From contig NZ_CP065044.1 in NCBI RefSeq assembly GCF_015689195.1, forward strand, positions 2,046,001 through 2,110,000: a stretch of DNA of 64,000 nt. Direction: 5' to 3'. Source of the DNA: Pectobacterium aroidearum. GTDB taxonomy: Bacteria > Pseudomonadota > Gammaproteobacteria > Enterobacterales > Enterobacteriaceae. Shown in pieces: positions 17,339-27,647 of the stretch (position 1 is its first letter; the number at the start of each line of letters is the position of its first letter). Both the position numbers and the translations under genes were made by a program. A model generated the notes under the pieces. It was given only the letters and a program-made list of their open reading frames with translations. It was not told the DNA's origin and made no database searches.

Positions 17339-19027
17339 TCAGCCGGGTAATTCAGGCCAGATAATCACGATAAGTGAACCCGCTAATGTCAGCAGCACGT
17401 TGGCGATCGCATAGGTGCCCGCATAGCCGAGGGCAGGGATGTTACTGCGAGCCGTATCGCTGATAATGTCCATCGCGGGAGCACAGGTTCGTGCGCCCAT
17501 CATCGCGCCAAACAGCAGTGCTCGGTTCATTTTCAGAACATAGGCGCCGAACAGGAAACAAATCACCACCGGCACCAGACTGACAATAAGCCCCGAGGCC
17601 AGCATCTGGATACCGACTTCACCCAGGCTACTGTTGATGGTGCTGCCTGCACTCAGCCCAACGCCAGCCATAAAGACCATCAGGCCAAATTCTTTGACCA
17701 TGTTGAGTGCGCCTTGCGGAATATAGCCGAAGGTCGGGTGGTTGGCGCGCAGGAACCCCAGCATGATACCGGCGAATAGCAACCCGGCTGCGTTACCGAT
17801 ACCAAAGGTGAAGTTGCTAAATTGGATGGTGATCAGTCCGACCATGATACCGATAACGAAAAAAGCGCAGAAAGCCAGTAGATCGGTGACCTGGCTGTGA
17901 ATAGAAATGAACCCGATTCTGTCAGCAATGCTTTTTACCCGGCGAGCGTCGCCGCTGACCTGCAAGACATCTCCTTTATTCAGCACGACGCTATCGTCAA
18001 TCGGCATTTCGATCTGGCTGCGGACAATACGGTTTAGAAAACAGCCGTGGTCGGTCAGCTTCAATTGGCTAAGGCGTTTGCCGACGGCATTGTGATTCTT
18101 GACGACGATCTCTTCGGTGACAATACGCATGTCCAGCAAATCGCGATCGAAAACTTCCTTACCGTCGCGGAAATTGGAGTTCAGGCGGGAGTGCGAATCT
18201 GGATAGCCAACCAGCGCGATTTCATCACCGATTTGTAAAACGGCATCGCCGTCAGGACTGGCCAGAATGCCGTTGCGTCGGATGCGTTCGATGTAGCAGC
18301 CGGTCTGACGATAGATCCCCAACTCGCGCAAATTCTTGCCCGCTGCCCAGTCAACCAGTTCCGGTCCGACGCGATAGGCGCGAATCACTGGCAGATAGAC
18401 TTTTCTCTGGCTGTCTGCGTCTAGCCCGCGCTCGCGTGCAATCTGCTGCGCGCTGGTGGGGAGATCCTGATGCTGAAGTTTGGGTAGATAGCGTGCGCCA
18501 AAAATGAGGCTGACCAGCCCGACCAGATAGGTCAGTGCATAGCCCAGGCTCAGGTGGTCTTGCTCAATACCGAGCTGGCTGCCCATACTGGCGGTGTTGC
18601 GCAGCGTGTCGCCAGCGCCGACCAGCACCGGCGTGGATGTCATGGAACCCGCCAGCATCCCGGCCGTCAGGCCAATTCCCCAGCCAAAGAATTTACCTAA
18701 ACCCAGCGCGAGTAACATTGCGCTACCGACCATCACCAGCGCCAGCATGAAATAATTTTTTCCGTCGCGGAAGAAAATAGAAAAGAAATTGGGTCCGGCT
18801 TCCACTCCCACGCAAAAAATAAATAACATGAAACCGAGGCTCAGCGCTTCGGTATTAATCGAAAAATGTTGTTGGCCGAGTAATAAAGAAACCACTAAAA
18901 CGCCAATAGAATTACCGAGTTGTACTGGCCCGAGGCGTAATTTCCCCAGACAGAGTCCTAATGAAAGAACCACGAATAAAAGCAGAATGTAATTCCCATT
19001 TAACAAATTAGCGACGTTTATATTCAT
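17339..19027 (-). CDS. ybjL: AspT/YbjL-family putative transporter
   Basis: Inner-membrane protein of 562 residues in the aspartate:alanine exchanger family. There is an N-terminal membrane block of five to six helices, a central soluble region of two TrkA_C-type domains (about 200-370, including [11 protein letters not shown] and [11 protein letters not shown]), and a second membrane block ([15 protein letters not shown] onward, with [12 protein letters not shown] and [13 protein letters not shown]). I start at ATG 19027 ([11 protein letters not shown]), which matches the E. coli protein; the frame extends 15 codons further with no ribosome-binding site. The substrate is unknown, though E. 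coli YbjL has been linked to export of dicarboxylic amino acids. Confidence 0.92.
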   Translation of the reverse strand: MNINVANLLNGNYILLLFVVLSLGLCLGKLRLGPVQLGNSIGVLVVSLLLGQQHFSINTEALSLGFMLFIFCVGVEAGPNFFSIFFRDGKNYFMLALVMVGSAMLLALGLGKFFGWGIGLTAGMLAGSMTSTPVLVGAGDTLRNTASMGSQLGIEQDHLSLGYALTYLVGLVSLIFGARYLPKLQHQDLPTSAQQIARERGLDADSQRKVYLPVIRAYRVGPELVDWAAGKNLRELGIYRQTGCYIERIRRNGILASPDGDAVLQIGDEIALVGYPDSHSRLNSNFRDGKEVFDRDLLDMRIVTEEIVVKNHNAVGKRLSQLKLTDHGCFLNRIVRSQIEMPIDDSVVLNKGDVLQVSGDARRVKSIADRIGFISIHSQVTDLLAFCAFFVIGIMVGLITIQFSNFTFGIGNAAGLLFAGIMLGFLRANHPTFGYIPQGALNMVKEFGLMVFMAGVGLSAGSTINSSLGEVGIQMLASGLIVSLVPVVICFLFGAYVLKMNRALLFGAMMGARTCAPAMDIISDTARSNIPALGYAGTYAIANVLLTLAGSLIVIIWPELPG

Positions 19028-19407
19028 GGAATGTAACTTGTTGTTTACCAGTAAGTTCTTGATGTTATTCATTATAGCGGCTAGATTTAGCCATGAAATG
19101 CATGAATTCCCGTGACGGTATCAATACACGTCAGCTGAAAGGAATCAGCCTCGTTCAGTATAATTTATCCGATAAAATTGTTCAGTGTAATTATTGTTTA
19201 ATTTAATGATTGTGGTGTCGCCGGTGAAGGAATGCGGCGGGTTATTCTCTCTTTCTACGGATAACCTGCGCGTCGAATAAATCGTAGCGAAGCCTCATGT
19301 TTTTCATATCGGGGAATAGAGAGACCCATCATTTTTACCATACCGCACCATGTGTTTTCGGTATCTGGTTGATGCAGGTTGGGAGGCATATTGAAAGGGG
19401 GCGATTT

Positions 19408-19779
19408 ATGGCAAAAAATAAAGGTTGGGTCGGCGCGACCTGCTGTTTTCTTTTGTTCACCGTGGTATTTCTGAGCCAAAAGATTGAGGCATCGGATGTT
19501 GTGGTGAATGACGGGCTGCGTGGTAGTCCGGGGATGTTGCTTTTTCTACTGCCCGGCATGGTGGCCTGTTTTCTTTCCGCACGTGGCCGCTTGCTTTACC
19601 CGTTGTTTGGCGCACTGGCGGCGATGCCCGTATGCTTACTGGTGCTTCATCTGTGGAATACGCCGATGCGATCTTTCTGGCAAGAGCTGGCCTATGTGAT
19701 GAGCGCGGTCTTTTGGTGTGTGCTGGGCGCGTTGGGCGTGCTGTGTTTACGTAGCCTTTATCGACGCTATCTTCGCTAA
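19408..19779 (+). CDS. ybjM: Inner membrane protein YbjM
   Basis: Small membrane protein of 123 residues with about four hydrophobic segments and the conserved RSFWQELAYVMSAVFWCVLGAL region seen in E. coli YbjM. The ATG at 19408 follows AAAGGGGG. The in-frame upstream ATG at 19297 lacks a ribosome-binding site and would add unrelated residues. Neighbouring genes ybjL and grxA are as in E. coli. Its function is unknown. Confidence 0.8.
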   Translation: MAKNKGWVGATCCFLLFTVVFLSQKIEASDVVVNDGLRGSPGMLLFLLPGMVACFLSARGRLLYPLFGALAAMPVCLLVLHLWNTPMRSFWQELAYVMSAVFWCVLGALGVLCLRSLYRRYLR

Positions 19780-19797
19780 GAGCCTATCTCATTGCCA

Positions 19798-19825
19798 TAA
19801 AAAAAGCGCGGACTGTCGCCGCGCT
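19798..19825 (-). terminator. Terminator of grxA
   Basis: A 7-bp stem AGCGCGG / CCGCGCT (19805-19825) is followed on the minus strand by seven T residues. It lies about 20 bases past the grxA stop codon. Confidence 0.8.
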
Positions 19826-19846
19826 ATTGTTCTGCCAGTTCGATGA

Positions 19847-20113
19847 TTATGACTGGAACAGAGCCAGGTGCTCTTTGGCATAGGCTTCAAAATCGGTGCA
19901 ACCGCCGATGTGTTTCTCGTCCAGGAAAATCTGCGGTACGGTTTCAACCGGCTTTCCTACCGTCTTGGACAAATCTTCTTTCGAGATACCTTCTGCATGG
20001 ATGTCTACATAGCGGAAGCTGAAGTCATCACGTTGCTCGGCCAATTTCTCTGCCAGTTCTTTCGCACGAACACAATAAGGGCAAGCGGGGCGCCCGAAAA
20101 TTACAGCGAACAT
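19847..20113 (-). CDS. grxA: Glutaredoxin 1 (GrxA)
   Basis: Small thioredoxin-fold protein of 88 residues that uses glutathione to reduce disulfides, including those of ribonucleotide reductase and OxyR. The redox motif is C11-P-Y-C14. The cis-proline segment TVPQIFLDEKHIGGCTDFEAY is typical of glutaredoxins. Length and sequence agree closely with E. coli GrxA. In E. coli it is induced by OxyR; no OxyR site was identified here. Confidence 0.96.
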   Translation of the reverse strand: MFAVIFGRPACPYCVRAKELAEKLAEQRDDFSFRYVDIHAEGISKEDLSKTVGKPVETVPQIFLDEKHIGGCTDFEAYAKEHLALFQS

Positions 20114-20420
20114 GTAAACTCCTTTGTAAAATTAGAAAATGTTCTCATTCTTGAAACGTATAGCGTGACGCCTGTTGCAGACAAGGTCACGACTAAAAGT
20201 GTTACGGTTAATGAGGTTACTGCGAATCGCGTTACTATACCGAAATTTATCAATACTATGCCCGCATTCATTGATGAAAAAAAGTAGTCATTACCTGTTA
20301 CAACGATTTGCTACGCCGATTAGACTGTGGGGTAATGCAGACTCCGCCTGAGCTACGATATACTCCCGCCATACTTCAAGCTGCATGTGAGATGTACTTT
20401 ACCGACTGAAGGATGCCCGT
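20114..20420. other. Intergenic region between grxA and nfsA
   Basis: A divergent promoter region of about 300 bases. The small gene ybjC that precedes nfsA in E. coli is not evident. A segment at 20364-20391 (CCCGCCATACTTCAAGCTGC) resembles another at 43066-43091 and may be the remnant of a dispersed intergenic repeat. Confidence 0.45.
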
Positions 20421-21140
20421 GTGACACCGACCATTGATTTGCTACAGCGCCACCGTTCTATTCGCGCATTTACGTCTCAGCCAGTAACGGATGAGCAACG
20501 CCACGCCATTATTACCTCCGCACAAAGCGCGTCCAGTTCCAGTTTTTTACAATGCAGCTCCATTATTCGTATTACCGATCCTGCCGTGCGCGAAACGCTG
20601 GTTCACTATACCGGCGAACAAGGCTATGTAGCGCAGGCGGCAGAATTTTGGGTCTTTTGTGCCGATTTCCACCGCCATGTAGCGATCTCCCCACAGGCAG
20701 AAACTGGGCTGGCCGAGCAGTTGCTGATTGGCTGTGTCGATACCGCGCTCATGGCGCAGAATGCGCTGGTTGCCGCGGAGTCGCTGGGATTAGGCGGGGT
20801 ATTTATCGGCGGAATCCGCAACCGAATCGCCGATGTCACGCAGTTGCTGCAATTGCCAACGCTGGTTATACCATTGTTTGGCCTGTGCCTGGGACACCCG
20901 GATGCGGAACCGATGCTGAAACCCCGTATGCCAACCGCTATGCTGCTGCATGAGAATGTCTATCAACCGCTCGACCACGATGTGCTGGCGCAATACGATC
21001 GGCAAATGGTGGAATATTATCTGCAACGTACCGGTAGTCGCCGCGAAAGCTGGAGCGAGCACGTCGAACGGACGCTGAAAAAAGAGTTGCGTCCATTCAT
21101 GCTGGACTACTTACATCAACAAGGATGGGCGATACGTTAG
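20421..21140 (+). CDS. nfsA: Oxygen-insensitive NADPH nitroreductase NfsA
   Basis: FMN-dependent reductase of nitroaromatics and quinones, 239 residues, acting as a cytosolic dimer. The N-terminus ([17 protein letters not shown]) matches the family. The GTG start at 20421 is preceded by GAAGGATGCCC. The FMN-binding elements [20 protein letters not shown] and [13 protein letters not shown] are visible, as is the C-terminal arginine-rich segment ([11 protein letters not shown]) involved in NADPH binding. It is followed after 16 bases by rimK, as in E. coli, where both are part of a MarA/SoxS-responsive unit. Confidence 0.95.
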   Translation: MTPTIDLLQRHRSIRAFTSQPVTDEQRHAIITSAQSASSSSFLQCSSIIRITDPAVRETLVHYTGEQGYVAQAAEFWVFCADFHRHVAISPQAETGLAEQLLIGCVDTALMAQNALVAAESLGLGGVFIGGIRNRIADVTQLLQLPTLVIPLFGLCLGHPDAEPMLKPRMPTAMLLHENVYQPLDHDVLAQYDRQMVEYYLQRTGSRRESWSEHVERTLKKELRPFMLDYLHQQGWAIR

Positions 21141-21156
21141 TATCTGTAGGATATTT

Positions 21157-22068
21157 ATGAAGATAGCCATTCTGTCTCGTGATGGGGCGTTATATTCCTG
21201 CAAACGTCTGCGTGAAGCGGCTGAGACGCGTAAGCACAGCGTTGAGATCATTGATCCGCTTTCTTGCTACATGAATATCAATTCAGCGGCGCCGTCGGTG
21301 CATTATCGTGGGCGTCGGTTGGATAAATATGACGCGGTCATTCCGCGTATCGGTTCACAGATCACGTTTTACGGCACGGCGGTATTACGCCAGTTTGAAA
21401 TGCTGGGAAGCTACCCGCTGAATAATTCTGTGGCGGTAATCCGTGCCCGCGACAAACTGCATTCGCTACAGCTACTTGCCCGTGAAGGCATTGATCTGCC
21501 GATTACCGGTTTTGCTCACTCGCCGGATGATACCGGTGACCTGATCGCGATGGTAGGCGGTGCGCCGCTAGTCGTAAAACTGGTCGAAGGCACGCAGGGG
21601 ATTGGTGTGGTGTTGGCTGAGACGCGTCAGGCGGCGGAAAGCGTGATTGATGCCTTTCGCGGGCTGAATGCGCATATTCTGGTGCAGGAATATGTACGTG
21701 AAGCGCAGGGTAAAGATATCCGCTGTCTTGTTATCGGCAACCGTGTGGTAGCGGCGATTGAACGGCAGGCAAAAGCGGGGGAGTTCCGTTCAAACCTGCA
21801 TCGCGGCGGCTCGGCGAATAACGTGAAAATTACAGCGCAGGAGCGTGCCATCGCCATCAAGGCGACGAAAACGCTGGGGCTGAATGTCGCAGGCGTTGAT
21901 ATTTTGCGTGCCGACCGAGGGCCGCTGGTGATGGAAGTTAATGCTTCACCCGGGCTGGAAGGGATTGAAACGACGACTGGGTTTGATATTGCTGGCATGA
22001 TGATTGAGTTTATTGAGCAAAATACTCAGAGGCGCTTCGCAACATCGGCAAGCATAAGTAAAAGTTAG
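21157..22068 (+). CDS. rimK: Ribosomal protein S6 glutamate ligase RimK
   Basis: ATP-grasp enzyme that adds glutamate residues to the C-terminus of ribosomal protein S6 and makes poly-glutamate; 303 residues. The N-terminal RimK preATP-grasp domain is followed by ATP-grasp motifs: [13 protein letters not shown] (phosphate-binding loop), [19 protein letters not shown], and the metal-binding [15 protein letters not shown]. It is co-directional with nfsA and separated by only 16 bases, so it is probably translated from the same transcript. Confidence 0.95.
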   Translation: MKIAILSRDGALYSCKRLREAAETRKHSVEIIDPLSCYMNINSAAPSVHYRGRRLDKYDAVIPRIGSQITFYGTAVLRQFEMLGSYPLNNSVAVIRARDKLHSLQLLAREGIDLPITGFAHSPDDTGDLIAMVGGAPLVVKLVEGTQGIGVVLAETRQAAESVIDAFRGLNAHILVQEYVREAQGKDIRCLVIGNRVVAAIERQAKAGEFRSNLHRGGSANNVKITAQERAIAIKATKTLGLNVAGVDILRADRGPLVMEVNASPGLEGIETTTGFDIAGMMIEFIEQNTQRRFATSASISKS

Positions 22069-22335
22069 CTTTCTGAAACAGGGGCAGCGCCGTAAAATAC
22101 GACGTTCCCGATTGCGGGGGCATCGTGCCACGGCGCTATCCGGTACGTCGTCGTGTAGCAGAACGAGGAAAGCGGGGACGACGCGCTTTTATCATGGCAT
22201 CGTCGCGCAATATTCCGTAAGCTATGTGCCGTTTTTAATGATGTTTCTGTTTTACGTTTTAACATCGCTCCGATATGAGCGGTGCTTTCTTTTCAACAAC
22301 GCTGTTTTTACGGCGACAGGTATGAGGCAAACATA

Positions 22336-22815
22336 ATGGATTCACTCATCGTCCCGGATTTGGCTATGCTACGGCGGTGGCTGGATCAACTGAATATTCT
22401 GTATTTTGAATGTGATTCCTGTCAGGCGCTCCATCTTCCTCATATGCAAAATTTTGATGGCGTGTTCGATGCGAAAGTTGATCTGGTAGATAACGTGATC
22501 CTGTTTTCCGCACTTGCCGAAGTGAAACCCAGCGCGTTGATCCCTCTGGTCGGCGATCTGAGCCAAATCAACGCCAGCTCGTTGACCGTCAAAGCGTTTA
22601 TCGATGTGCAGGACGATAATCTGCCGAAGCTGATTGTCTGCCAGTCATTCAGCGTTGCCGCTGGCATGACGTTGGAACAGTTCCGCCACTTCATGCAGCA
22701 GTCTGAAGAACAGATCTCAATGGTGATCCTCGAAGCTGGTGCTAATAATCTGCTGTTTATTGGCGAGGAAGAAGAGGGCTCTGCTGTCAGAGTCACAACC
22801 TCACATCTGCATTGA
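22336..22815 (+). CDS. ybjN: YbjN-family sensory transduction regulator
   Basis: Conserved enterobacterial protein of 159 residues. It matches E. coli YbjN throughout, including FECDSCQALHLPHMQNFDGV, NASSLTVKAF, DDNLPKLIVCQS and SEEQISMVILEA. Overexpression in E. coli affects motility, biofilm and stress tolerance; the biochemical role is not known. The start is ATG 22336, which agrees with the family N-terminus, rather than the earlier in-frame ATG at 22282. The gene follows rimK after a 267-base gap in which I see no other gene. Confidence 0.9.
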   Translation: MDSLIVPDLAMLRRWLDQLNILYFECDSCQALHLPHMQNFDGVFDAKVDLVDNVILFSALAEVKPSALIPLVGDLSQINASSLTVKAFIDVQDDNLPKLIVCQSFSVAAGMTLEQFRHFMQQSEEQISMVILEAGANNLLFIGEEEEGSAVRVTTSHLH

Positions 22816-22820
22816 TACGG

Positions 22821-22847
22821 TTGCTGCCAAAGGCAGCAATTGGTTTT
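22821..22847 (+). terminator. Terminator of ybjN
   Basis: A perfect 8-bp stem TTGCTGCC / GGCAGCAA with an AAA loop is followed by TTGGTTTTA, directly after the ybjN stop codon. Confidence 0.7.
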
Positions 22848-23187
22848 ACTTATTTTCCTCTCGCCGACACTTATTCTGGCTATTTCGCATTATTGCCAGA
22901 TATTTCTCTTTGTTTGCCGCTAAACACCTTCATCACATCGATAAAATGTGAATAAATAATCGTTAAAACCCATTTTTTACGTTCAAGTATGGTGCATAGG
23001 ATGTTGTGGGGTTATGCTTTATTCCTGTAAGACACGGACAGCTGAATCAGGGCTATGTCTGTGTTTGAGCGAATAAAAATCGGTGCATACTCATTCACCG
23101 ATTGGATAGCGCGGCAGGACATATTTTGTATCGGAACGATACAGGCTCATTTCCATGAATCACCCCCTTATATGGAGGAAGGAACGG
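22848..23187. other. Promoter region of potF
   Basis: Non-coding stretch ahead of the putrescine importer. Its clearest element is the palindrome at 23127-23143. No ORF with family resemblance is present. Confidence 0.45.
23127..23143. promoter_or_regulatory. Palindrome TGTATCG-GAA-CGATACA upstream of potF
   Basis: A perfect 7-bp inverted repeat with a 3-base spacer lies 44 bases before the potF start codon. Symmetry and position fit a repressor operator or a leader element. The cognate regulator is not known. Confidence 0.5.
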
Positions 23188-24297
23188 ATGTTCACCCAAC
23201 GTAAAAAATGGCTATCGGGTGTTGTTACCGGCTTGCTGATGGCCGCGTCCGTCACCGCATCTGCGGAAGAGAAAACGCTGCATGTTTATAACTGGTCCGA
23301 CTATATCGCGCCGGACACGTTAGCCAATTTCCAGAAAGAAACCGGCATTAAAGTCGTCTATGACGTGTTTGATTCCAACGAAGTGTTGGAAGGCAAGCTC
23401 ATGGCGGGCAGCACGGGTTTTGATCTGGTGGTGCCTTCTGCCAGCTTCCTGGAGCGCCAGCTCTCTGCGGGAGTTTTTCAGCCATTAGACAAGAGCAAGT
23501 TACCGAATTACAAAAATCTGGATCCTGAGCTGATGAAGCTGATTGCGCAGCACGATCCAGAGAATAAATATGCCCTGCCTTACCTGTGGGCGACCACGGG
23601 CATCGGCTATAACGTTGAGAAAGTCAAAGCAGCGCTAGGGGCTGACGCACCGGTTGACAGCTGGGATCTGGTACTGAAACCAGAGAACCTGGAAAAACTG
23701 AAAAGCTGCGGCGTCTCCTTCCTGGATGCACCGGAAGAGATCTTTGCAACCGTGCTGAATTATCAGGGTAAAGACCCAAACAGCACCAAACCGGGTGATT
23801 ACACCACGTCTGCGACCGACCTGTTGCTGAAACTGCGTCCGAGCATTCGCTACTTCCATTCATCGCAGTACATCAACGATCTGGCAAACGGCGATATCTG
23901 CGTCGCAGTCGGCTGGGCGGGCGATATCCTGCAGGCAGGAAACCGTGCGAAAGAAGCGAAGAACGGGGTGAATATCCAATACAGCATTCCGAAAGAAGGC
24001 GCGTTGGCATTCTTTGATGTTCTCGCTATTCCAAAAGATGCTAAAAATCTGGATGAAGCCTATGCGTTTCTGGATTACCTGATGAAGCCGGAAGTGATGG
24101 CGGGAATCAGTAACCATGTGTATTACGCGAGCGGTAATCTGGCATCCTTGCCGTTGGTGAACGCAGAAATTCGTAATAACCCGGGCGTTTATCCGCCGGC
24201 GGATGTGCGTGCCAAACTGTTTACGCTTAAGGTGCAATCTCCTCAGATTGACCGCACGCGTACACGTGCATGGACTAAGGTTAAGAGCGGCAAATAG
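23188..24297 (+). CDS. potF: Putrescine-binding periplasmic protein PotF
   Basis: Periplasmic receptor of the PotFGHI putrescine importer, 369 residues. The signal peptide ([21 protein letters not shown]) is followed by the mature protein beginning [19 protein letters not shown]. The polyamine-pocket blocks [25 protein letters not shown] and [13 protein letters not shown] are conserved. I use ATG 23188, seven bases after a strong GGAGGAAGGA, instead of the in-frame ATG at 23155. It is the first gene of potFGHI. Confidence 0.95.
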   Translation: MFTQRKKWLSGVVTGLLMAASVTASAEEKTLHVYNWSDYIAPDTLANFQKETGIKVVYDVFDSNEVLEGKLMAGSTGFDLVVPSASFLERQLSAGVFQPLDKSKLPNYKNLDPELMKLIAQHDPENKYALPYLWATTGIGYNVEKVKAALGADAPVDSWDLVLKPENLEKLKSCGVSFLDAPEEIFATVLNYQGKDPNSTKPGDYTTSATDLLLKLRPSIRYFHSSQYINDLANGDICVAVGWAGDILQAGNRAKEAKNGVNIQYSIPKEGALAFFDVLAIPKDAKNLDEAYAFLDYLMKPEVMAGISNHVYYASGNLASLPLVNAEIRNNPGVYPPADVRAKLFTLKVQSPQIDRTRTRAWTKVKSGK

Positions 24298-24332
24298 CCT
24301 TTTAGCTTTGAATAGTTACCCAAGCGCTTGAT

Positions 24333-24406
24333 GGTTGCTGGTTTCAGCAACCAAAGAATGGATGGGTATAAAATGTGGCAAACAGGCGGATGAACCGCCT
24401 GTTTGC
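24333..24406 (+). promoter_or_regulatory. Tandem hairpins between potF and potG
   Basis: Two perfect stems lie in the 203-base gap: GGTTGCTG / CAGCAACC (24333-24352) and a 12-bp stem GCAAACAGGCGG / CCGCCTGTTTGC (24378-24406, loop ATGAA). Neither is followed by a T-run, so 3'-end protection or partial attenuation favouring potF mRNA is more likely than full termination. Confidence 0.6.
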
Positions 24407-24500
24407 GCTCTATATTGTGTCACATCGCTGAATGCAAAAAACGCCGAATGGCGGCATCTGCGGTGTGGCTTGTTCTGCTTTTGCCGGAGAGCAATGCGAA

Positions 24501-25634
24501 GTGAATGACGCGATCCCCCGCCCTCAATCAAAACCTCAAAAAGCGGCCACACCGCTGCTGGAAGTGCGTAACCTGACGAAGTCGTTCGATGGTCAGGCCG
24601 CCGTCGATGATGTCAGCCTGACGATTTATAAAGGCGAAATTTTTGCTCTGCTGGGTGCATCCGGTTGTGGGAAATCCACGCTGCTGCGCATGCTGGCGGG
24701 TTTTGAGCTCCCCACGCAGGGGCAGATTGTTCTGGATGGTCAGGATTTGTCATTGGTGCCGCCTTACCAGCGTCCTATCAATATGATGTTTCAGTCTTAT
24801 GCGCTGTTCCCACACATGACGGTGGAAAAGAATATCGCGTTTGGTCTGAAGCAGGACAAGCTGCCACGTGCAGAAATTAAAGATCGTGTGGAAGAGATGC
24901 TGTCTCTGGTGCATATGCAGGAGTTCGCTAATCGTAAACCGCATCAGCTTTCTGGCGGTCAGCGTCAACGTGTTGCGCTGGCACGTAGTTTGGCGAAGCG
25001 TCCTAAACTGCTGTTGCTGGACGAACCGATGGGGGCGCTGGACAAGAAACTGCGCGACCGCATGCAGCTCGAAGTCGTCGATATTCTGGAGCGCGTGGGC
25101 GTGACTTGCGTGATGGTGACGCACGATCAGGAAGAAGCCATGACCATGGCAGGCCGTATTGCCATTATGAATCGCGGTAAATTCGTACAGATTGGCGAAC
25201 CGGAAGAGATTTATGAGCACCCGAACACGCGTTTCAGCGCGGAGTTCATCGGCTCGGTCAATATGTTTGAAGGGATCTTGCAGGAACGTCAGGACGATGC
25301 GCTGATCATCAAAAGCCCTGGGCTGGTGCATCCGCTGAAGGTGGATTCGGATGTTTCGGTGGTGGATGGCGTTCCGGTCTACATCGCGTTGCGTCCAGAG
25401 AAAATCATGCTGTGTGAAGAGGTTCCAGCCGATGGCTGTAACTTCGCGGTAGGGGAAGTGGTGCATATCGCCTATCTGGGCGACCTGTCGATTTACCACG
25501 TCAGGCTCAACAGCGGGCAAACCATCAGCGCGCAGTTACAAAATGCTTACCGCTATCGCAAAGGCGCACCGACCTGGGGAGATGAGGTCCGGCTGTGTTG
25601 GGATGCGGATAGCTGTGTGGTTCTGACGGTGTAG
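24501..25634 (+). CDS. potG: Putrescine importer ATPase PotG
   Basis: ATP-binding subunit of the putrescine importer, 377 residues. Walker A is GASGCGKST, the Q-loop MMFQSYALFPH, the signature LSGGQRQRVALARS, Walker B LLLLDEPMGALD, and the H-loop MVTHDQEEAMT. The C-terminal TOBE domain is present (IALRPEKIMLCEE, HIAYLGDLSIYHV). The start is GTG 24501 (read as MNDAIPRPQSK), matching the E. coli protein length; the longer frame from 24432 has no support. The next gene potH starts 14 bases after its stop. Confidence 0.94.
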   Translation: MNDAIPRPQSKPQKAATPLLEVRNLTKSFDGQAAVDDVSLTIYKGEIFALLGASGCGKSTLLRMLAGFELPTQGQIVLDGQDLSLVPPYQRPINMMFQSYALFPHMTVEKNIAFGLKQDKLPRAEIKDRVEEMLSLVHMQEFANRKPHQLSGGQRQRVALARSLAKRPKLLLLDEPMGALDKKLRDRMQLEVVDILERVGVTCVMVTHDQEEAMTMAGRIAIMNRGKFVQIGEPEEIYEHPNTRFSAEFIGSVNMFEGILQERQDDALIIKSPGLVHPLKVDSDVSVVDGVPVYIALRPEKIMLCEEVPADGCNFAVGEVVHIAYLGDLSIYHVRLNSGQTISAQLQNAYRYRKGAPTWGDEVRLCWDADSCVVLTV

Positions 25635-25648
25635 TGAGGAAGAATGCC

Positions 25649-26614
25649 ATGACTTTATTTCCCGAACGTAGCACGGCGGAACCACCGGGCAAGGCCAGAC
25701 TCTGGCTCCGTGTGCTGATGGCACGCTGGCGTCAAAAGCACGGACGTAAGCTCGTCATCGCGCTGCCGTATCTGTGGTTGCTGCTGCTGTTTATGCTGCC
25801 ATTCCTGATCGTATTCAAAATCAGCCTTGCAGAGATGGCGCGGGCGATTCCGCCCTATACCGATCTGGTTTCCTGGATGGACGACAAGCTGGATATTTCC
25901 TTGAATCTTGGGAATTACCTGCACTTGTTGGACGACCCACTGTATTTCGATGCCTATATGCAATCACTCCAGGTTGCTGCCGTGTCGACGTTGTGCTGTC
26001 TGTTTATCGGTTATCCGTTGGCCTGGGCGGTAGCGCACAGTAAACCTTCAACGCGTAATATCCTATTATTGTTGGTGATTCTGCCATCGTGGACATCGTT
26101 CCTGATTCGCGTCTACGCCTGGATGGGGATTCTGAAAAATAACGGCATCCTGAATAACTTCCTGCTGTGGCTGGGTGTGATCGATGAACCGCTGGTTATT
26201 CTGCATACCAATTTGGCGGTTTATATTGGTGTCGTGTACTCCTATCTGCCGTTTATGGTGCTGCCGATCTATACCGCGCTGATGCGGTTGGACTATTCGT
26301 TAGTGGAAGCATCGTTGGATCTGGGCGCGCGGCCGCTGAAAACCTTCTTCAGCGTGATCGTCCCCTTAACGAAAGGCGGAATTATTGCAGGCTCGATGCT
26401 GGTCTTCATCCCTGCGGTGGGGGAGTACGTCATCCCTGAACTGCTCGGCGGGCCAGATAGCATCATGATTGGCCGTATTTTGTGGCAGGAATTCTTCAAT
26501 AACCGTGATTGGCCGGTGGCGTCTGCCGTTGCCGTCGTTATGTTGCTGCTATTGATTATGCCGATTATCTGGTTCCACAAACATCAGAGCAAAAGTGCGG
26601 AGGGTGAGGCGTGA
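25649..26614 (+). CDS. potH: Putrescine importer permease PotH
   Basis: Inner-membrane permease of 321 residues with six predicted helices. The binding-protein-dependent transport EAA loop is VEASLDLGARPLKTFFSVIVPLTKGG. Near-identity with E. coli PotH is obvious in KPSTRNILLLLVILPSWTSF and GEYVIPELLGGPDSIMIG. I choose ATG 25649, seven bases after GAGGAA, over the upstream in-frame start at 25634. It overlaps potI by 4 bases (ATGA type), implying coupled translation. Confidence 0.95.
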   Translation: MTLFPERSTAEPPGKARLWLRVLMARWRQKHGRKLVIALPYLWLLLLFMLPFLIVFKISLAEMARAIPPYTDLVSWMDDKLDISLNLGNYLHLLDDPLYFDAYMQSLQVAAVSTLCCLFIGYPLAWAVAHSKPSTRNILLLLVILPSWTSFLIRVYAWMGILKNNGILNNFLLWLGVIDEPLVILHTNLAVYIGVVYSYLPFMVLPIYTALMRLDYSLVEASLDLGARPLKTFFSVIVPLTKGGIIAGSMLVFIPAVGEYVIPELLGGPDSIMIGRILWQEFFNNRDWPVASAVAVVMLLLLIMPIIWFHKHQSKSAEGEA

Positions 26615-27456
26615 ATAATTTACCTGTTGTTCGCTCACCGTGGCGTATTGTGATTTTGGTGCTGTGCTTTACGTTCCTCTATGCGCCGATGCTGATGCTG
26701 GTGATCTATTCATTCAACAGCTCCAAGCTGGTTACCGTCTGGGCGGGCTGGTCGGCGCGCTGGTACGTTGAGCTATTCCACAATACGGCGATGATCAGCG
26801 CGGTGCTCCTGAGTCTGACGATTGCCGCAGCCTCGGCCACGATGGCCGTGATTCTTGGAACAATCGCCGCCGTGGTGATGGTGCGCTTTGGCCGTTTTCG
26901 TGGCTCCAATGGGTTTGCATTCATGCTGACAGCACCGCTGGTTATGCCAGATGTGATTACCGGCCTGTCACTGCTGTTGCTCTTTGTGGCCTTAGGACAT
27001 GCGATTGGGTGGCCAGCGGAAAGAGGGATGTTAACTATCTGGCTGGCACACGTCACGTTTTGTACCGCGTATGTCACCGTGGTTATTAGTGCTCGTCTGC
27101 GTGAGCTTGACCGTTCTATTGAAGAAGCAGCAATGGATCTGGGGGCGAATCCGCTCAAGGTGTTCTTCATTATCACGGTGCCGATGATTGCGCCTGCGCT
27201 GCTTTCCGGCTGGCTGCTGGCGTTTACGCTGTCGCTGGACGATCTGGTTATCGCCAGCTTCGTGGCTGGGCCTGGTTCGACGACGTTGCCAATGCTGGTG
27301 TTCTCCAGCGTCAGAATGGGCGTTAATCCACAAATTAACGCATTGGCTTCCCTGATATTGTTAGTCGTTGGTATTATTGGTTTTATCGCCTGGTGGTTTA
27401 TGGCGAGAGCAGAGAAGCAGCGCTATCGCGATATGCAAAAAGCGAGACGCGGCTGA
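26611..27456 (+). CDS. potI: Putrescine importer permease PotI
   Basis: Second membrane subunit of PotFGHI, 281 residues. It has six hydrophobic helices and an EAA loop EEAAMDLGANPLKVFFIITVPMIAPA. The segment FTLSLDDLVIASFVAGPGSTTLPMLVFSSVRMG is the conserved C-terminal signature of PotC/PotI permeases. The ATG overlaps the potH stop. With PotH it forms the channel for putrescine; PotG drives it. Confidence 0.95.
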   Translation: MNNLPVVRSPWRIVILVLCFTFLYAPMLMLVIYSFNSSKLVTVWAGWSARWYVELFHNTAMISAVLLSLTIAAASATMAVILGTIAAVVMVRFGRFRGSNGFAFMLTAPLVMPDVITGLSLLLLFVALGHAIGWPAERGMLTIWLAHVTFCTAYVTVVISARLRELDRSIEEAAMDLGANPLKVFFIITVPMIAPALLSGWLLAFTLSLDDLVIASFVAGPGSTTLPMLVFSSVRMGVNPQINALASLILLVVGIIGFIAWWFMARAEKQRYRDMQKARRG

Positions 27457-27500
27457 TTCGATTTCTCACTGTAATTTGTTAGCCTAGCGAAGATTTCCAG

Positions 27501-27537
27501 CAACGCCGCCAGAGTATGGGGGCGTTGTTGTTTTATA
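27501..27537 (+). terminator. Terminator of the potFGHI operon
   Basis: A stem CAACGCC / GGCGTTG with a 13-base loop is followed by TTGTTTTAT, about 45 bases after potI. Confidence 0.7.
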
Positions 27538-27647
27538 TTCGCGTTAGGTTTTATATCAGCATCCTATTTTATGTGGGTGTTGTATTTGGGGGCGGATAAA
27601 TGGCCGCATGAAGGGAGAGCGTTGAAATTCTGTACACAAAGAAGGAA

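Noticed and set aside
22112-22336. 74-codon frame between rimK and ybjN
   Set aside because: Arginine- and serine-rich start followed by unrelated residues, no ribosome-binding site, and not conserved in the known ybjN neighbourhood.
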